DNA of 39,615 nucleotides from Candidatus Omnitrophota bacterium (GTDB taxonomy: Bacteria > Omnitrophota > Gorgyraeia > Zapsychrales > Fredricksoniimonadaceae), in assembly GCA_013285735.1 (NCBI GenBank), contig JABDGZ010000014.1, positions 1 through 39,615 on the forward strand. The letters are read 5' to 3'. The notes under the pieces are model-generated. The model was not told the origin of the DNA and did not search any database. It saw only the letters and a list, made by a program, of their open reading frames with translations. The translations under genes and the position numbers were made by a program. Below are positions 18,453-27,749 of this stretch, in pieces. Every line of letters begins with the position of its first letter. Position 1 is the first letter of the stretch.

Positions 18453-18466
18453 AGAAAACGTTTTCT
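18453..18466. promoter_or_regulatory. 14-base perfect palindrome upstream of the giant gene
   Basis: agaaaacgttttct is a perfect inverted repeat centred on CG, in the 149-base gap between queA and the giant gene. It has the AAAnCGnTTT character of operators bound by LacI-family repressors. A TATAAT-like hexamer on the minus strand (18505-18510) and a TATACT-like one (18406-18411) flank it, but neither has a convincing -35 box. The rest of the gap is AT-rich and shows nothing else. An operator role is a guess. Confidence 0.3.
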
Positions 18467-18532
18467 TGGAAATTTATCGTCGAGGAATGTTACACTTACT
18501 ATAAATTATATTGAAATTCTCTAAAATTAAGA

Positions 18533-19594
18533 TCAAAGAATCAACATAGCATCACCGTAACTATAAAAACGGTAACGCTCTTTGATGGCTTCTTTATAGG
18601 CCTTCATGATTAAATCATACCCGCCAAAAGCGCAGACTAGCATTAACAAGGTGCTATGAGGCAGATGAAAATTAGTTATCAGGGCATCAACGCTTTGAAA
18701 CTTATAGCCTGGATAAATAAACATACTTGTACTGCCTGTTAAAACTTTGCTATGTGCCACCGATTCCAACACCCGGCAACTTGTTGTACCAACGGCAACG
18801 ATGGAAGAACGAGATTGCTGCGCTCCGCTCGCAATGACGCGATAAACTGAAGGCTTAATGCTGTAATGTTCGGTATGCATCGGATGAAGGCGAATGTCCT
18901 CGCATTCAACAGGCTTAAATGTCCCATAATTAATGTGTAAGGTCAGCTCTAAAAATCTGTTTCCCTGGGCCTTAAGATCGCTGATCTGATTCTTAGTAAA
19001 ATGCAGACCTGCTGTTGGAGATGCTACTGAACCCGGTGTTTTGGCGTATACGGTTTGATAATCTTGTTTATCACTGGGCGTGTCTGCTCTTTTGATATAG
19101 GGCGGCAAAGGAATATGCCCAACTTCTTTAAGATGCCGGATAATATTCTTTTTATTAAAACGCACAACTCTCTTGGTTTTATCAGTGAGAACAGCGCTTA
19201 TACCTTTAGCAAAATCTATCGTTTCCCCTTCTTTAATCTTTTTTAACGGCCGCAGTAAAACTTCAAATGAATACCCATCCTCTAAATGGTTTAACAGAAA
19301 AACTTCCACAGCCCCGCCGGTGGCCCTGTTTCCTAATAAACGAGCCGGGATCACCTTGCTATTATTAACAACCAAGTGGGAGTTAGCGGGTAAATATTTA
19401 TTTAAATGATTAAAGGTATCGTGACAGATCATGCCTTTGGCACGATTGACAATCAAAAGCCTTGCCTGGTCTCTTTTAGATACAGGTTCTTGAGCAATTA
19501 ACTCTTCAGGCAATTGATAAAAATAAGATTGTAGCTGAAACTGGATTCCCGCTTTCGCGGGAATGACATTAAAATCATTTGGACGGGATGTCAT
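18533..19594 (-). CDS. queA: S-adenosylmethionine:tRNA ribosyltransferase-isomerase QueA
   Basis: A 353-residue enzyme that transfers and isomerises the ribosyl moiety of SAM onto preQ1-34 of tRNA, giving epoxyqueuosine. Family motifs are YFYQLPEELIAQEP near the start, PARLLGNRATGG, GSVASPTAGLHFT, LHINYGTFKPV and, near the end, LITNFHLPHSTLLMLV. Two palindromic repeats are translated within it: family A gives NVIPAKAGIQF at residues 9-19, before normal homology begins, and family B gives IASGAQQSRSS at about 252-262, replacing a variable surface helix next to VAVGTTSCRVLES. No other in-frame ATG lies between the family A repeat and the conserved start, so the peptide is probably really made. 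It overlaps the SpoIID-like gene by 20 bases. Confidence 0.93.
   Translation of the reverse strand: MTSRPNDFNVIPAKAGIQFQLQSYFYQLPEELIAQEPVSKRDQARLLIVNRAKGMICHDTFNHLNKYLPANSHLVVNNSKVIPARLLGNRATGGAVEVFLLNHLEDGYSFEVLLRPLKKIKEGETIDFAKGISAVLTDKTKRVVRFNKKNIIRHLKEVGHIPLPPYIKRADTPSDKQDYQTVYAKTPGSVASPTAGLHFTKNQISDLKAQGNRFLELTLHINYGTFKPVECEDIRLHPMHTEHYSIKPSVYRVIASGAQQSRSSIVAVGTTSCRVLESVAHSKVLTGSTSMFIYPGYKFQSVDALITNFHLPHSTLLMLVCAFGGYDLIMKAYKEAIKERYRFYSYGDAMLIL
18811..18840. repeat. Palindromic repeat, family B (inside queA)
   Basis: gagattgctgcgctccgctc followed by gcaatgacgc: the arms ATTGCTGCGC and GCTCGCAAT match the other family B copies. The element is read in frame as IASGAQQSRS within queA. Confidence 0.75.
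19539..19568. repeat. Palindromic repeat, family A (copy 2, inside queA)
   Basis: The same 30 bases as at 9870-9899, in opposite orientation, with an 8-base stem (ATTCCCGC with GCGGGAAT). It lies within the first 20 codons of queA and contributes the peptide VIPAKAGIQ. Confidence 0.88.
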
Positions 19595-20747
19595 GATAAT
19601 CTACTAAAACAGATTGCGGATAATAGTACGCGAGGATTTGCTTATAATTAAATTGCTGACGGGCCATGCCATAAGCACCCCATTGGCACATGCCCACCCC
19701 ATGCCCCCAGCCTTTGCCGATAATATCCACATAATAACCCTGCATGACAATTTCATAATTATTGCTCATCAGGACATTAGGCCCCATCACATCCCGAAAA
19801 TCTTTTCCCTTAATAATTAATTCCTCGCCATTCTTTTGGGTAATTTTTAAATGTTCGATACGGTCACTACGGTCACGATCCACGATAGATATATCTTTAA
19901 TGGCACTGACTTTATACCCATGCAAATTTAATGTATCTTGAATATCATGTAAACGGAAATTTTTCTTCCAATGCATATGCGGAGAATCTTGGCAAAATGA
20001 GCATGGCACACCTCGCAGCGGCGGTATATCCGGGGCAGCAGACCATACTTCACGCGCATCCTCAGTCGCACCACCACAGGTCGCGTGAAAATACGCGGGT
20101 ATGATCTTGCCATCATAGGTCAAGACCTGATTTCTAGTGTAATCAACCGCTAAATCCGTACGATATCGCTCAGAGCTTCTGCCTCCATAAACTTGAGAAT
20201 AAATATCGTTGGTCACATCATAAGGCTTGCCAACAGGGTTGATAGAATACAAAGCATACGTGCGCGAAGCAACAGCCTGGGCTTTTAATGCTTCCATGGG
20301 CCAATGATGTGAAACTTCATGATAAAGAATGCCTTTGATATAATCTTCAACATTGATATCGTTGACGACCGTGATGCGATTGTCAGGTGTGCGGATAAAG
20401 GTGACCTGCCCTCTGAACGGGCGCTCATCAATAATTATGGAAGCATCACGGGCAGGTTCAATAATCAAGCGCTTGGATGGATAAACATTTAAACCCACTA
20501 AAATACCGTGCTCTAAAAGTCTTACCTTGCTTTGAACAAGATAATTTCCTGTACCGATCACCTTGCCTGAAGACAAATCACGAATGCGATAAAGCCCCTG
20601 AATAGCCAAATCTACTTCCCTGGAATCACGTACAATAGCCACACGTACAAGCTCAGGGACCGACGATCTATGATCTATAGCAGCAACGGCAACAGCGATA
20701 CCTAACGTTGTTGTTAAAATTAAACTTAAAAGGACATTTCTTCTCAT
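19575..20747 (-). CDS. SpoIID/LytB-domain protein (probable peptidoglycan lytic enzyme)
   Basis: A 390-residue protein with an N-terminal signal or anchor helix (NVLLSLILTTTLGIAVAVAA, about 3-22) and a SpoIID domain. Conserved segments are DYIKGILYHEVSHHWPMEALKAQAVASRTYAL (about 150-181), including the Glu expected to be catalytic, PAYFHATCGG, and the C-terminal GWGHGVGMCQWGAYGMA. In Bacillus SpoIID is a lytic transglycosylase acting on denuded glycan strands during engulfment; related domains in non-sporulating bacteria act in wall remodelling. No sporulation gene is seen here. The ATG at 20745-20747 was chosen because it overlaps the DUF2905 stop (ATGA) and starts the signal sequence. Confidence 0.9.
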   Translation of the reverse strand: MRRNVLLSLILTTTLGIAVAVAAIDHRSSVPELVRVAIVRDSREVDLAIQGLYRIRDLSSGKVIGTGNYLVQSKVRLLEHGILVGLNVYPSKRLIIEPARDASIIIDERPFRGQVTFIRTPDNRITVVNDINVEDYIKGILYHEVSHHWPMEALKAQAVASRTYALYSINPVGKPYDVTNDIYSQVYGGRSSERYRTDLAVDYTRNQVLTYDGKIIPAYFHATCGGATEDAREVWSAAPDIPPLRGVPCSFCQDSPHMHWKKNFRLHDIQDTLNLHGYKVSAIKDISIVDRDRSDRIEHLKITQKNGEELIIKGKDFRDVMGPNVLMSNNYEIVMQGYYVDIIGKGWGHGVGMCQWGAYGMARQQFNYKQILAYYYPQSVLVDYHDIPSK

Positions 20748-20959
20748 TTTTTTCCTAAAAGATACATCACTACACTTACGATGATGCTTAACAAAATACA
20801 AGTTGTTAGAGGAAAATAAAAGCTAAAATTTTCCCGTCTGATCATGATATCCCCAGGCAATTTTCCTACACCAGGGATTTTACCTGCGATCGTCATTAAC
20901 ACTCCTACGATGATTAAAATAGCGCCAATGGCAATAATGGATTTCCCTAAATCACTCAT
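20744..20959 (-). CDS. DUF2905 family small membrane protein
   Basis: A 71-residue protein with two transmembrane helices (about 5-26 and 48-68) separated by the loop GKIPGVGKLPGDIMIRRENF, the signature of DUF2905. The role of the family is unknown. The gene overlaps both neighbours by 4 bases: its ATG with the ruvB stop and its stop with the SpoIID-like start. DUF2905 genes are often found beside ruvB in other bacteria, as here. Confidence 0.9.
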   Translation of the reverse strand: MSDLGKSIIAIGAILIIVGVLMTIAGKIPGVGKLPGDIMIRRENFSFYFPLTTCILLSIIVSVVMYLLGKK

Positions 20960-21957
20960 ACTGTTCTTAGATGATCAACCGCCATTTGAGTTAATTCTCT
21001 GCCCCGCGTGGTACGGCGTAAAAAGCCAGACTTTAGAAGATACGGTTCGATCACATCTTCAATGGTATCTGTTTCTTCATTTAAAGTCGCGGCCAAGGCT
21101 TCAATACCCACAGGCCCGCCATTGTATTGTGTTTTCATGATCATTAATAAACGCCGGTCTAACTCATCAAGGCCTTGGGTATCAATCCTTAAGGCACGCA
21201 TCGCCTCATCCACTACTTCTAAATCAATATGATTCTTATTTGAATTAACCTGTGCATAGTCACGGCAGCGGCGCAAAAGGCGGTTAGCGATACGCGGGGT
21301 ACCGCGGGCCCGCTGGGCCATCGCCTGACAGGCGTCATGATCAATCGCCACATTAAGTTTTCCTGCTGAAGTGGATACGATACGCGCCAGATCATCCGTC
21401 CCGTAAAACTCCAAATGGTAAAAAATACCAAAACGGTCCCGTAAAGGAGTGGTCAACAAGCCGCTTCGCGTCGTGGCTCCGATTAACGTAAATGGTTTTA
21501 AATTAAAATTAATAGTTTTGGCATAGGGGCCTTTATCGACGATAAAATCAATCTTGAAATTTTCCATGGCAGGATATAAAAACTCTTCCACTGTTTTAGA
21601 AAGCCGATGGATTTCATCAATAAATAAAACATCGCCTTTTTCTAAATTGGTCAGGATGCCAATAAAATCTCCGGCACGGTCAATGGCCGGGCCTGAAGTG
21701 ACAGTAATGCGTGTATTCATTTCATTGGCAATGATATGCGCCAAGGATGTTTTCCCAAGACCCGGCGGCCCTGAAAAAAGGGTATGTTCTAAAGGTTCTC
21801 CCCGCTTTTGAGCAGCAGCGATCGCAACCCGCAAACCTTTGACGAGATCCGGCTGACCTACAAAATCAGTCAATCGCTCAGGACGCAAAGATAAACTAAT
21901 GACCTGATCTTCTTCGCTTTCCTGATTTAAAACAAGCCTTTTGATCTCCTCATCCAT
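20956..21957 (-). CDS. ruvB: Holliday junction branch migration helicase RuvB
   Basis: A 333-residue AAA+ motor that drives branch migration of Holliday junctions with RuvA. Walker A is GPPGLGKTS, Walker B is LFIDEIHRL and sensor 1 lies in LIGATTRSGLLT. Arginine-finger and sensor 2 regions are seen in LRDRFGIF and GTPRIANRLLRRCRDYA. The C-terminal winged helix ends with SGFLRRTTRGRELT. The ATG at 21955-21957 is preferred over a frame opening at 22038 because an AGAGGA ribosome-binding site precedes it and homology begins just after it. It overlaps the scpA end by 8 bases. ruvA and ruvC are not in the window. Confidence 0.96.
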   Translation of the reverse strand: MDEEIKRLVLNQESEEDQVISLSLRPERLTDFVGQPDLVKGLRVAIAAAQKRGEPLEHTLFSGPPGLGKTSLAHIIANEMNTRITVTSGPAIDRAGDFIGILTNLEKGDVLFIDEIHRLSKTVEEFLYPAMENFKIDFIVDKGPYAKTINFNLKPFTLIGATTRSGLLTTPLRDRFGIFYHLEFYGTDDLARIVSTSAGKLNVAIDHDACQAMAQRARGTPRIANRLLRRCRDYAQVNSNKNHIDLEVVDEAMRALRIDTQGLDELDRRLLMIMKTQYNGGPVGIEALAATLNEETDTIEDVIEPYLLKSGFLRRTTRGRELTQMAVDHLRTV

Positions 21958-22705
21958 TACTATCCTCTGCAGCGGAAGGTGTTTCGTTGGCGGTATTGCG
22001 CACAATTTCAATGTCTTCAAATTGACGGTGCTGCACAATGATAATTTCTTTTTGGCGGGTCAGTTCCAAAACAGCGACAAAGGTGCACACAACTTCTTGC
22101 TTGCTCGTTGAACGACGGAAAAGATCCATGATCGATATGCGCGGAGACTCCATTAAAAGATGCAACAAGCTATGGATCTTGCCTTCAATAGTAAATTCTT
22201 CTTGAGACACCTGATAATCTTTTTTATCAGGAACATGTTTTAATGCTTCGGACAAAGCATTAATTAGATCAAAAAGAGTGGCTTCAAATAATACTTCTTC
22301 GGAATCTGCTTTTATTTCATTAAGTTTTTCTTCATCAACCAGGCGGCCGAATAAATTCTGACGGAAAAATTCTTTTGTTTTAAGCCCTTCAGCAACAATT
22401 TTGAATTGCTCATATTCTTTAAGGCGGTCCACTAATTCCTGACGAGGATCAATTGCTTCAGGGCCAGCCAAAGGATCTGGGGGCAAAAGCATCCTGGATT
22501 TGATTTGCATCAAAGATGCTGCCATGACCAAAAAGTCCCCCACCACATCCAAATCCAGCAGCTTCATCATTTCAATATATTCCATATACTGGTCTGTAAT
22601 AATAGCAATGGGGATATCACAAATATCAATATCATTTTTCTTGATCAAATACAGCAAAAGATCAAGCGGGCCTTCAAATTTCTCTAAGTGGATTTTATAG
22701 TTCAT
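21950..22705 (-). CDS. scpA: Segregation and condensation protein A
   Basis: A 251-residue kleisin that bridges the two SMC heads in the bacterial condensin complex. The N-terminal domain shows the family start LEKFEGPLDLLLYLIKKNDIDICDIPIAIITDQYMEYI (about 7-44) and then the segment DFLVMAASLMQIKSRMLLP. The C-terminal winged helix (about 180-240) should contact SMC. scpB and smc are not in the window; scpB often follows scpA, so its absence here is a small difference. It begins 1 base after the trpS stop and its end overlaps ruvB. Confidence 0.93.
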   Translation of the reverse strand: MNYKIHLEKFEGPLDLLLYLIKKNDIDICDIPIAIITDQYMEYIEMMKLLDLDVVGDFLVMAASLMQIKSRMLLPPDPLAGPEAIDPRQELVDRLKEYEQFKIVAEGLKTKEFFRQNLFGRLVDEEKLNEIKADSEEVLFEATLFDLINALSEALKHVPDKKDYQVSQEEFTIEGKIHSLLHLLMESPRISIMDLFRRSTSKQEVVCTFVAVLELTRQKEIIIVQHRQFEDIEIVRNTANETPSAAEDSNG

Positions 22706-22706
22706 A

Positions 22707-23684
22707 TTAATATACTGCCTCGCGAACTTCTGCCATGGTTTGTTGAGCTATCACACGCGCTTTTTTAGCACCTTCTTTGAGTATATCTTCAATCCGGTCT
22801 TTGTCTTTTTCCAATTGAACTCTTTTTCCCCTGATAGGAGCAAGATGCTTATTGATATGCACACTCAAATTCTTTTTACAATCAACACAACCTTTAAGCG
22901 CTTGGGAACACCATTCATGGGCAGCTGGAGCTTCTTGAGGGGCAAAAACCTGATAATAACTATACACATTGCATTCCTCGGGATGTCCTGGGTCTGTCTT
23001 GCGTAAACGTTTGGGATCTGTGATCATCGATACTACTTTAGTATCTACTTCTTTTTCAGTGTCCGACAAATTGATGGTGTTGCCGTAACTTTTAGACATC
23101 TTGCGGTTATCAAGCCCTAAAAGTCTTGGTGTTTCCGTTAAAATAGCACGGCAATCATTAAATACTTCTTTTTTATAGATCGAATTAAAACGCCGGCCAA
23201 TTTCACGGCATAATTCCAGATGGGGAAGTTGATCTTCTCCGATGGGAACCGCATCAGCTTTATACAAAAGGATGTCTGCGGCCTGCAAAACAGGATAACC
23301 TAGAAACGCATAGGTCTGCAGGTCTCGAGTTGTTATTTCTCTTAACTGTTCTTTGTAGGTTGGATTTCGCTCAAGCCAGCCTAAAGGCGTCAGGCAGGAT
23401 AAAAACATCTGTAATTCCAGATGCTCAGGCACATCAGATTGCCGGTAAAGAATAGATTTATCAGGATCAATGCCGCAGGAGATCCAATCGATGACCATAT
23501 CGATCCCATAACTGCGGAGTTCTTTACTGTTTTCGTACTCCCCCATCAGGGCATGCCAGTCAGCAATGCTAAAAATACACTGGTAATTGTCCTGCAGGGC
23601 AACCCAATTTTTAAGGGCGCCGAGCAAATGACCAAGGTGCAGCTTGCCCGTCGGGCGCATGGCTGAAAAGACTTTTTTTGTCAT
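22707..23684 (-). CDS. trpS: Tryptophanyl-tRNA synthetase
   Basis: A 325-residue class Ic aminoacyl-tRNA synthetase. The HIGH-like motif is HLGHLLGAL (about 16-24) after MRPTGKL, and KMSKSYGN (about 196-203) is the KMSKS loop. VLQAADILLYKADAVPIGEDQ is the tryptophan-binding region typical of bacterial TrpRS. The length is normal. It starts 11 bases after infB and ends 1 base before scpA. A trpS-scpA-scpB neighbourhood is common, while infB-trpS is less so: rbfA and truB, which often follow infB, are missing. Confidence 0.96.
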   Translation of the reverse strand: MTKKVFSAMRPTGKLHLGHLLGALKNWVALQDNYQCIFSIADWHALMGEYENSKELRSYGIDMVIDWISCGIDPDKSILYRQSDVPEHLELQMFLSCLTPLGWLERNPTYKEQLREITTRDLQTYAFLGYPVLQAADILLYKADAVPIGEDQLPHLELCREIGRRFNSIYKKEVFNDCRAILTETPRLLGLDNRKMSKSYGNTINLSDTEKEVDTKVVSMITDPKRLRKTDPGHPEECNVYSYYQVFAPQEAPAAHEWCSQALKGCVDCKKNLSVHINKHLAPIRGKRVQLEKDKDRIEDILKEGAKKARVIAQQTMAEVREAVY

Positions 23685-23695
23685 ACTCTTTGGCT

Positions 23696-26197
23696 TTAAA
23701 GCTTGCGAGCGATTGACTCAATATCGTATGCTTCAATGATGTCACCTACGGCTACGGTATCAAAATGAGAAACAGTGATCCCGCATTCAAAACCTTCGGT
23801 AACTTCTTTAACGTCATCTTTAAAACGTTTCAATGTACTGATATGCCCGGTATGAACAACCTCGCCGTTGCGTAAAACTTCAGCCTGAATTTTATTACGT
23901 ATCTTGCCTTTTTGAACATAACAACCGGCAACAATCCCCTTGCTGGTCAATTTAAACACATTGCGCACTTCCACACGTCCCACAAAATGACGCTTGAGTT
24001 TGGGGGCCAAAAGACCTTCCAGAGACTTTCTTAATTCTTCAACGGCATCATAGATGATACGATACTCACGCACATCTACGGGATTCTTCTCTAATTCTTG
24101 ACGAGCCTTGGTGTCAATAGCCACTTGAAAAGCGATGATAATAGCATTCGATGCATGAGCTAAGACCACGTCAGAAGCATTAACATCACCAACCGCCGCA
24201 TGGATGAACCGCAGCTTAACTTCATCCGAAGGTATCTTCCCAAGAGATTCTTTAAGCGCTTCCAGGGAACCTTGCACATCTGATTTGATCACGACCCGCA
24301 ATTCCTTGATCTCACCTTGCTGAATCTGAGAATAAAGCTCTTCCAAAGAAACCTTGGCAGTACCTGAAAGCTTTTCATTCTTTATTTTTTCCTGGCGATT
24401 TTCAGCAATTTCCTTGGCCCGCTTGTCACTTTCCACGGCATAAAAAATCTCGCCTGCTGAAGCCACTTCTGAAAGGCCTAAAATTTCTACCGGCATCGAC
24501 GGACCAGCCTCTTTGATCGGACGGCCATGATCATCAAACAAGGCCTTAACACGACCATGCAAAGGACCAATAACAATGGCATCCCCTTCACGCAAGGTTC
24601 CACTTTGTACGATCAAGGATGCAATAGCACCTTTGCCTTTGCTCATATGTGCTTCAATGACGATACCCAATGCTTTTTTATTCGGATTGGCGCGTAATTC
24701 TAAAACTTCTGCTTCCAATAAAATACGCTCCAATAGGCTGTCAATCCCATCTCCTGTGAGAGCTGAAACACCAACGACACCTACTTTTCCACCCCAATCT
24801 TCAGACGCCAAATCAAGTTCAGCCAATTGCTTTTTAACCCTGTCAGGGTTGGCAGACTTCTTATCAATTTTGTTCAACGCCACAACGATCGGCACATTAG
24901 CAGCACGGGCATGGGCGATCGCTTCCTGCGTCTGAGGCATAACCCCGTCGTCAGCAGCCACCACCAATACCACTATATCTGTAATGTGCGCACCACGGGC
25001 ACGCATGGCTGTAAAAGCTTCATGGCCCGGAGTATCCAAAAATGTAATGTATCCGGTGGATGATTTGACGGAATAAGCCCCAATATGCTGGGTGATCCCG
25101 CCATGTTCACTATCAGCCACCTTGGCCGAACGGATACGGTCAAGCAGGGAAGTTTTTCCATGGTCAACATGGCCCATAAAGGTAACGACCGGAGCGCGCG
25201 GCTTTAAAGAAGCAGGATCATCTTTTTGCTGCTGATGCACATCGATAAGTTCTTCTTCCTGGGTTTTACTTTTAATGACATTAAAACCAAAAGAATTCGC
25301 TATTTTACCGACTAACTCTTCACCTAAATTCTGATTAATATTAGCAAAGACACCCATATTCAAAAGTTTCTTTAAGACTACATTCATCTTCTGATTGATA
25401 CGAACAGCAAAATCTTTGACGCTGATAGGAATAGGCAATTCAATGTCTACCAGCGGACCTGCGGGTTGATTTTCAGGAACAACCGCTCCCGCAATAGAAG
25501 CAGAAGGTTTATGGTCACGACCACGCCAGGCACCTGCCGCATCTTCGTGGCGTTTGCGTTTTTTAGCTAAAGGTTTGACCGCGATAAAAGGCTCATTGTA
25601 ATGAGCTTTTTTCTTAATTGGATCTATGGGTAGAATTTCTTTAGGAATGTCTATCTTGGTTACATCAATAACAGGAACCGCAGGCTTAGCTGGTACTTCT
25701 ACCTTAGGAACTTCAGGCTTAGGAGTTTCCGTTTTTGTTAAGACTGGTTTAGGGATATCCACAACTGGAGACGGATGCGGCATTGCAACCTGAGACTTTA
25801 CTGGCTCAATATTGACATGTACTGGTATCGGTTTGGTGACAAGCGGCAACTCTACAACATCTGCTTTTTTCAGATCTATTTTCTTAGGCTGCGGTTCATC
25901 ATCATCTTCAAGCGCTGTTTTCTTTCTGGCAGGAGCTGGCTTTGATTTTTTAACCTTAGGCTTTTCAGCAGTTGTGCTGGCCGTCGATTTAGCTTTTTTA
26001 ACTGATTTCTTGGGAGCCTCAGGCTCATCAACCACTTTTTGGCCTATCCCCTCATCAGCCAGAGCATCACGTAAAATCATTTCAACGACAGCGGTCAATT
26101 CACCTCCGTCTTTAGAACGTAATTTTAATGAATGGATTTTATCGTTAATATATGTTTCTGTTATTTTCAGCTCTTTGGCTAAATCTGCAATGCGCAT
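23696..26197 (-). CDS. infB: Translation initiation factor IF-2
   Basis: An 833-residue GTPase that brings initiator tRNA to the 30S subunit. An N-terminal IF2_N helical module ([11 protein letters not shown]) is followed by a long Lys/Pro/Ala-rich linker (about 45-230) and a second IF2_N module ([20 protein letters not shown]). The G domain has [12 protein letters not shown] (G1), [15 protein letters not shown] (G3) and NKIDK (G4). Domains II-IV follow and end with [11 protein letters not shown]. The ATG at 26195-26197 lies one base after the nusA stop. The classical rimP-nusA-infB order is kept. Confidence 0.96.
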   Translation of the reverse strand: MRIADLAKELKITETYINDKIHSLKLRSKDGGELTAVVEMILRDALADEGIGQKVVDEPEAPKKSVKKAKSTASTTAEKPKVKKSKPAPARKKTALEDDDEPQPKKIDLKKADVVELPLVTKPIPVHVNIEPVKSQVAMPHPSPVVDIPKPVLTKTETPKPEVPKVEVPAKPAVPVIDVTKIDIPKEILPIDPIKKKAHYNEPFIAVKPLAKKRKRHEDAAGAWRGRDHKPSASIAGAVVPENQPAGPLVDIELPIPISVKDFAVRINQKMNVVLKKLLNMGVFANINQNLGEELVGKIANSFGFNVIKSKTQEEELIDVHQQQKDDPASLKPRAPVVTFMGHVDHGKTSLLDRIRSAKVADSEHGGITQHIGAYSVKSSTGYITFLDTPGHEAFTAMRARGAHITDIVVLVVAADDGVMPQTQEAIAHARAANVPIVVALNKIDKKSANPDRVKKQLAELDLASEDWGGKVGVVGVSALTGDGIDSLLERILLEAEVLELRANPNKKALGIVIEAHMSKGKGAIASLIVQSGTLREGDAIVIGPLHGRVKALFDDHGRPIKEAGPSMPVEILGLSEVASAGEIFYAVESDKRAKEIAENRQEKIKNEKLSGTAKVSLEELYSQIQQGEIKELRVVIKSDVQGSLEALKESLGKIPSDEVKLRFIHAAVGDVNASDVVLAHASNAIIIAFQVAIDTKARQELEKNPVDVREYRIIYDAVEELRKSLEGLLAPKLKRHFVGRVEVRNVFKLTSKGIVAGCYVQKGKIRNKIQAEVLRNGEVVHTGHISTLKRFKDDVKEVTEGFECGITVSHFDTVAVGDIIEAYDIESIARKL

Positions 26198-26198
26198 A

Positions 26199-27245
26199 TT
26201 ATTCCTGTTCCTCTTCTTCTTTAGAATCCTCGTCGGACGGTATAGCATCCGGTGTAGAAACACTGGTGACTGTTTCCTTCGGATCAGAGGTCTTTTGTTT
26301 TTCTTCCCATTGTTTGGCGGAATAAATATCCAGTTCCCAGCCGACTAATTTACTGGCCAAACGCACATTCTGGCCGTATTTACCGATGGCTAAAGACAAT
26401 TGATCTTCATCCACAATAATGTTAACCCGCTTTTCATCAGCAATCAACTGCATCTGTGAAATTTCAGCCGGGGACAAAGCTGCTTGAATATATTCTTTAA
26501 TGTCTTCGGAATGACGCACGATATCAATTTTCTCACCATGCAGTTCAGTGACGATATTCTTAACACGGCTGCCGCGCATACCCACGCAAGCGCCGACACA
26601 ATCAATCTTTTCATCTTTGGAGTAAACCGCAATTTTAGTACGCTCACCAGCATCACGGGCAATGGCTTTAACTTCGATAATACCTTCATAAATTTCAGGC
26701 ACTTCTAATTCAAAAAGACGCTTAACAAAATTCGGATGTGCCCGTGAAAGAATGATTTGGGGCCCGCGATTTTCCCGGCGGACTTCCAGTACATACGCCC
26801 TGATCCTCTCACCCTGACGGAACTCTTCCTTATTGCTCTGTTCGCTTTTAGGCACCAAGGCTTCAGATTTTCCTAAATCCACCACAATATTACCGCGCTC
26901 AAATCTATAAACACTGCCGCTGATGATCTGTCCGATGCGGGCATTATATTCACTAAAGACAACATCTTTTTCCGCTTCCCTGATTTTTTGAATAACCACT
27001 TGTTTCGCGGTTTGGGCAGCAATACGGCCGAATTCACTGGAATGGATTTCTTCATCCCCAGACCAAGCCTTGATCTTTCCGGTTTTACGGTCCAAGCTCA
27101 CCTTGACATCTACTTCTTTATCAACAGACCATATTTTCTTTGCTGCAGAAGCCACCGCAGCTTCAACGGCCGCAATCAAGGTCTCTTTATCAATACCTTT
27201 GTCCCGTTCTAATTGTTCTAAAATCACCATCAATTCACTATCCAT
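26199..27245 (-). CDS. nusA: Transcription termination/antitermination factor NusA
   Basis: A 348-residue RNA-polymerase-binding factor. The N-terminal domain (about 1-125) is followed by S1 (GQIISGSVYRFERGNIVVDLG), KH1 (GACVGMRGSRVKNIVTELHGEKIDIV) and KH2 (LAIGKYGQNVRLASKLVGW). The protein then ends in an acidic tail (DEDSKEEEEQE) and lacks the C-terminal acidic repeat domains of E. coli NusA, as in many non-proteobacteria. The second ATG (27243-27245) was chosen because the AGGAG is 9 bases ahead of it, while the first ATG directly abuts that site. Confidence 0.96.
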   Translation of the reverse strand: MDSELMVILEQLERDKGIDKETLIAAVEAAVASAAKKIWSVDKEVDVKVSLDRKTGKIKAWSGDEEIHSSEFGRIAAQTAKQVVIQKIREAEKDVVFSEYNARIGQIISGSVYRFERGNIVVDLGKSEALVPKSEQSNKEEFRQGERIRAYVLEVRRENRGPQIILSRAHPNFVKRLFELEVPEIYEGIIEVKAIARDAGERTKIAVYSKDEKIDCVGACVGMRGSRVKNIVTELHGEKIDIVRHSEDIKEYIQAALSPAEISQMQLIADEKRVNIIVDEDQLSLAIGKYGQNVRLASKLVGWELDIYSAKQWEEKQKTSDPKETVTSVSTPDAIPSDEDSKEEEEQE

Positions 27246-27275
27246 ACTAACCATCTCCTAATTTTTCTACTTCTG

Positions 27276-27749
27276 TTATATAACCAACGTACCTTTAATA
27301 ATCGATGACAAAGGTATACTCAACTGCTTCTTGCCCGAGGCCTCAATTGTCAAAGTTGACTCTCCAACCTCAGACAATACCCCTTGTATTTCTTTTTTTC
27401 CAAGAATAGGTTCATTAAGCCAAAAATAAAGTTCTTGAGCTTTGACACGCATAAAATCACGACGCGTGACCAGCGACCTATCCAAGCCCGGCGAAGATAA
27501 TTCCAGGGAGAAAATTTCAGGAGGCAAAAGATTTTCCTGCTCAATCGCGGCTACCAAAGACTTGTTCAGTATAGCACACTCCCTTATAGTAATACCACCA
27601 GAAGGTTTATCCGCTGTAATTTCAATGTGAACGTCATTTTTATGCCCGCCGACCTTTAATTCAATCAATTCAGCACCCTTAGCCTCAAAAACATTTTGGG
27701 CCAACGATTCGATTTTCAAATGGATTTCCTCTAGTGTCAAGCTTGCCAT
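27276..27749 (-). CDS. rimP: Ribosome maturation factor RimP
   Basis: A 157-residue 30S assembly factor. The N-terminal alpha/beta domain contains the segment KGAELIELKVGGHKNDVHIEI (about 24-44), and SLELSSPGLDRSL (about 81-93) is the conserved RimP motif. The C-terminal Sm-like barrel follows (LNEPILGKKEIQGVLSEVGES). Its start overlaps the end of proS by 13 bases and it precedes nusA by 30 bases, which supports the identification. It is moderately divergent but of typical length. Confidence 0.92.
   Translation of the reverse strand: MASLTLEEIHLKIESLAQNVFEAKGAELIELKVGGHKNDVHIEITADKPSGGITIRECAILNKSLVAAIEQENLLPPEIFSLELSSPGLDRSLVTRRDFMRVKAQELYFWLNEPILGKKEIQGVLSEVGESTLTIEASGKKQLSIPLSSIIKGTLVI

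Noticed and set aside
19575-20747. SpoIID as evidence of sporulation
   Set aside because: SpoIID-domain proteins are common in non-sporulating bacteria and no other sporulation gene is present.
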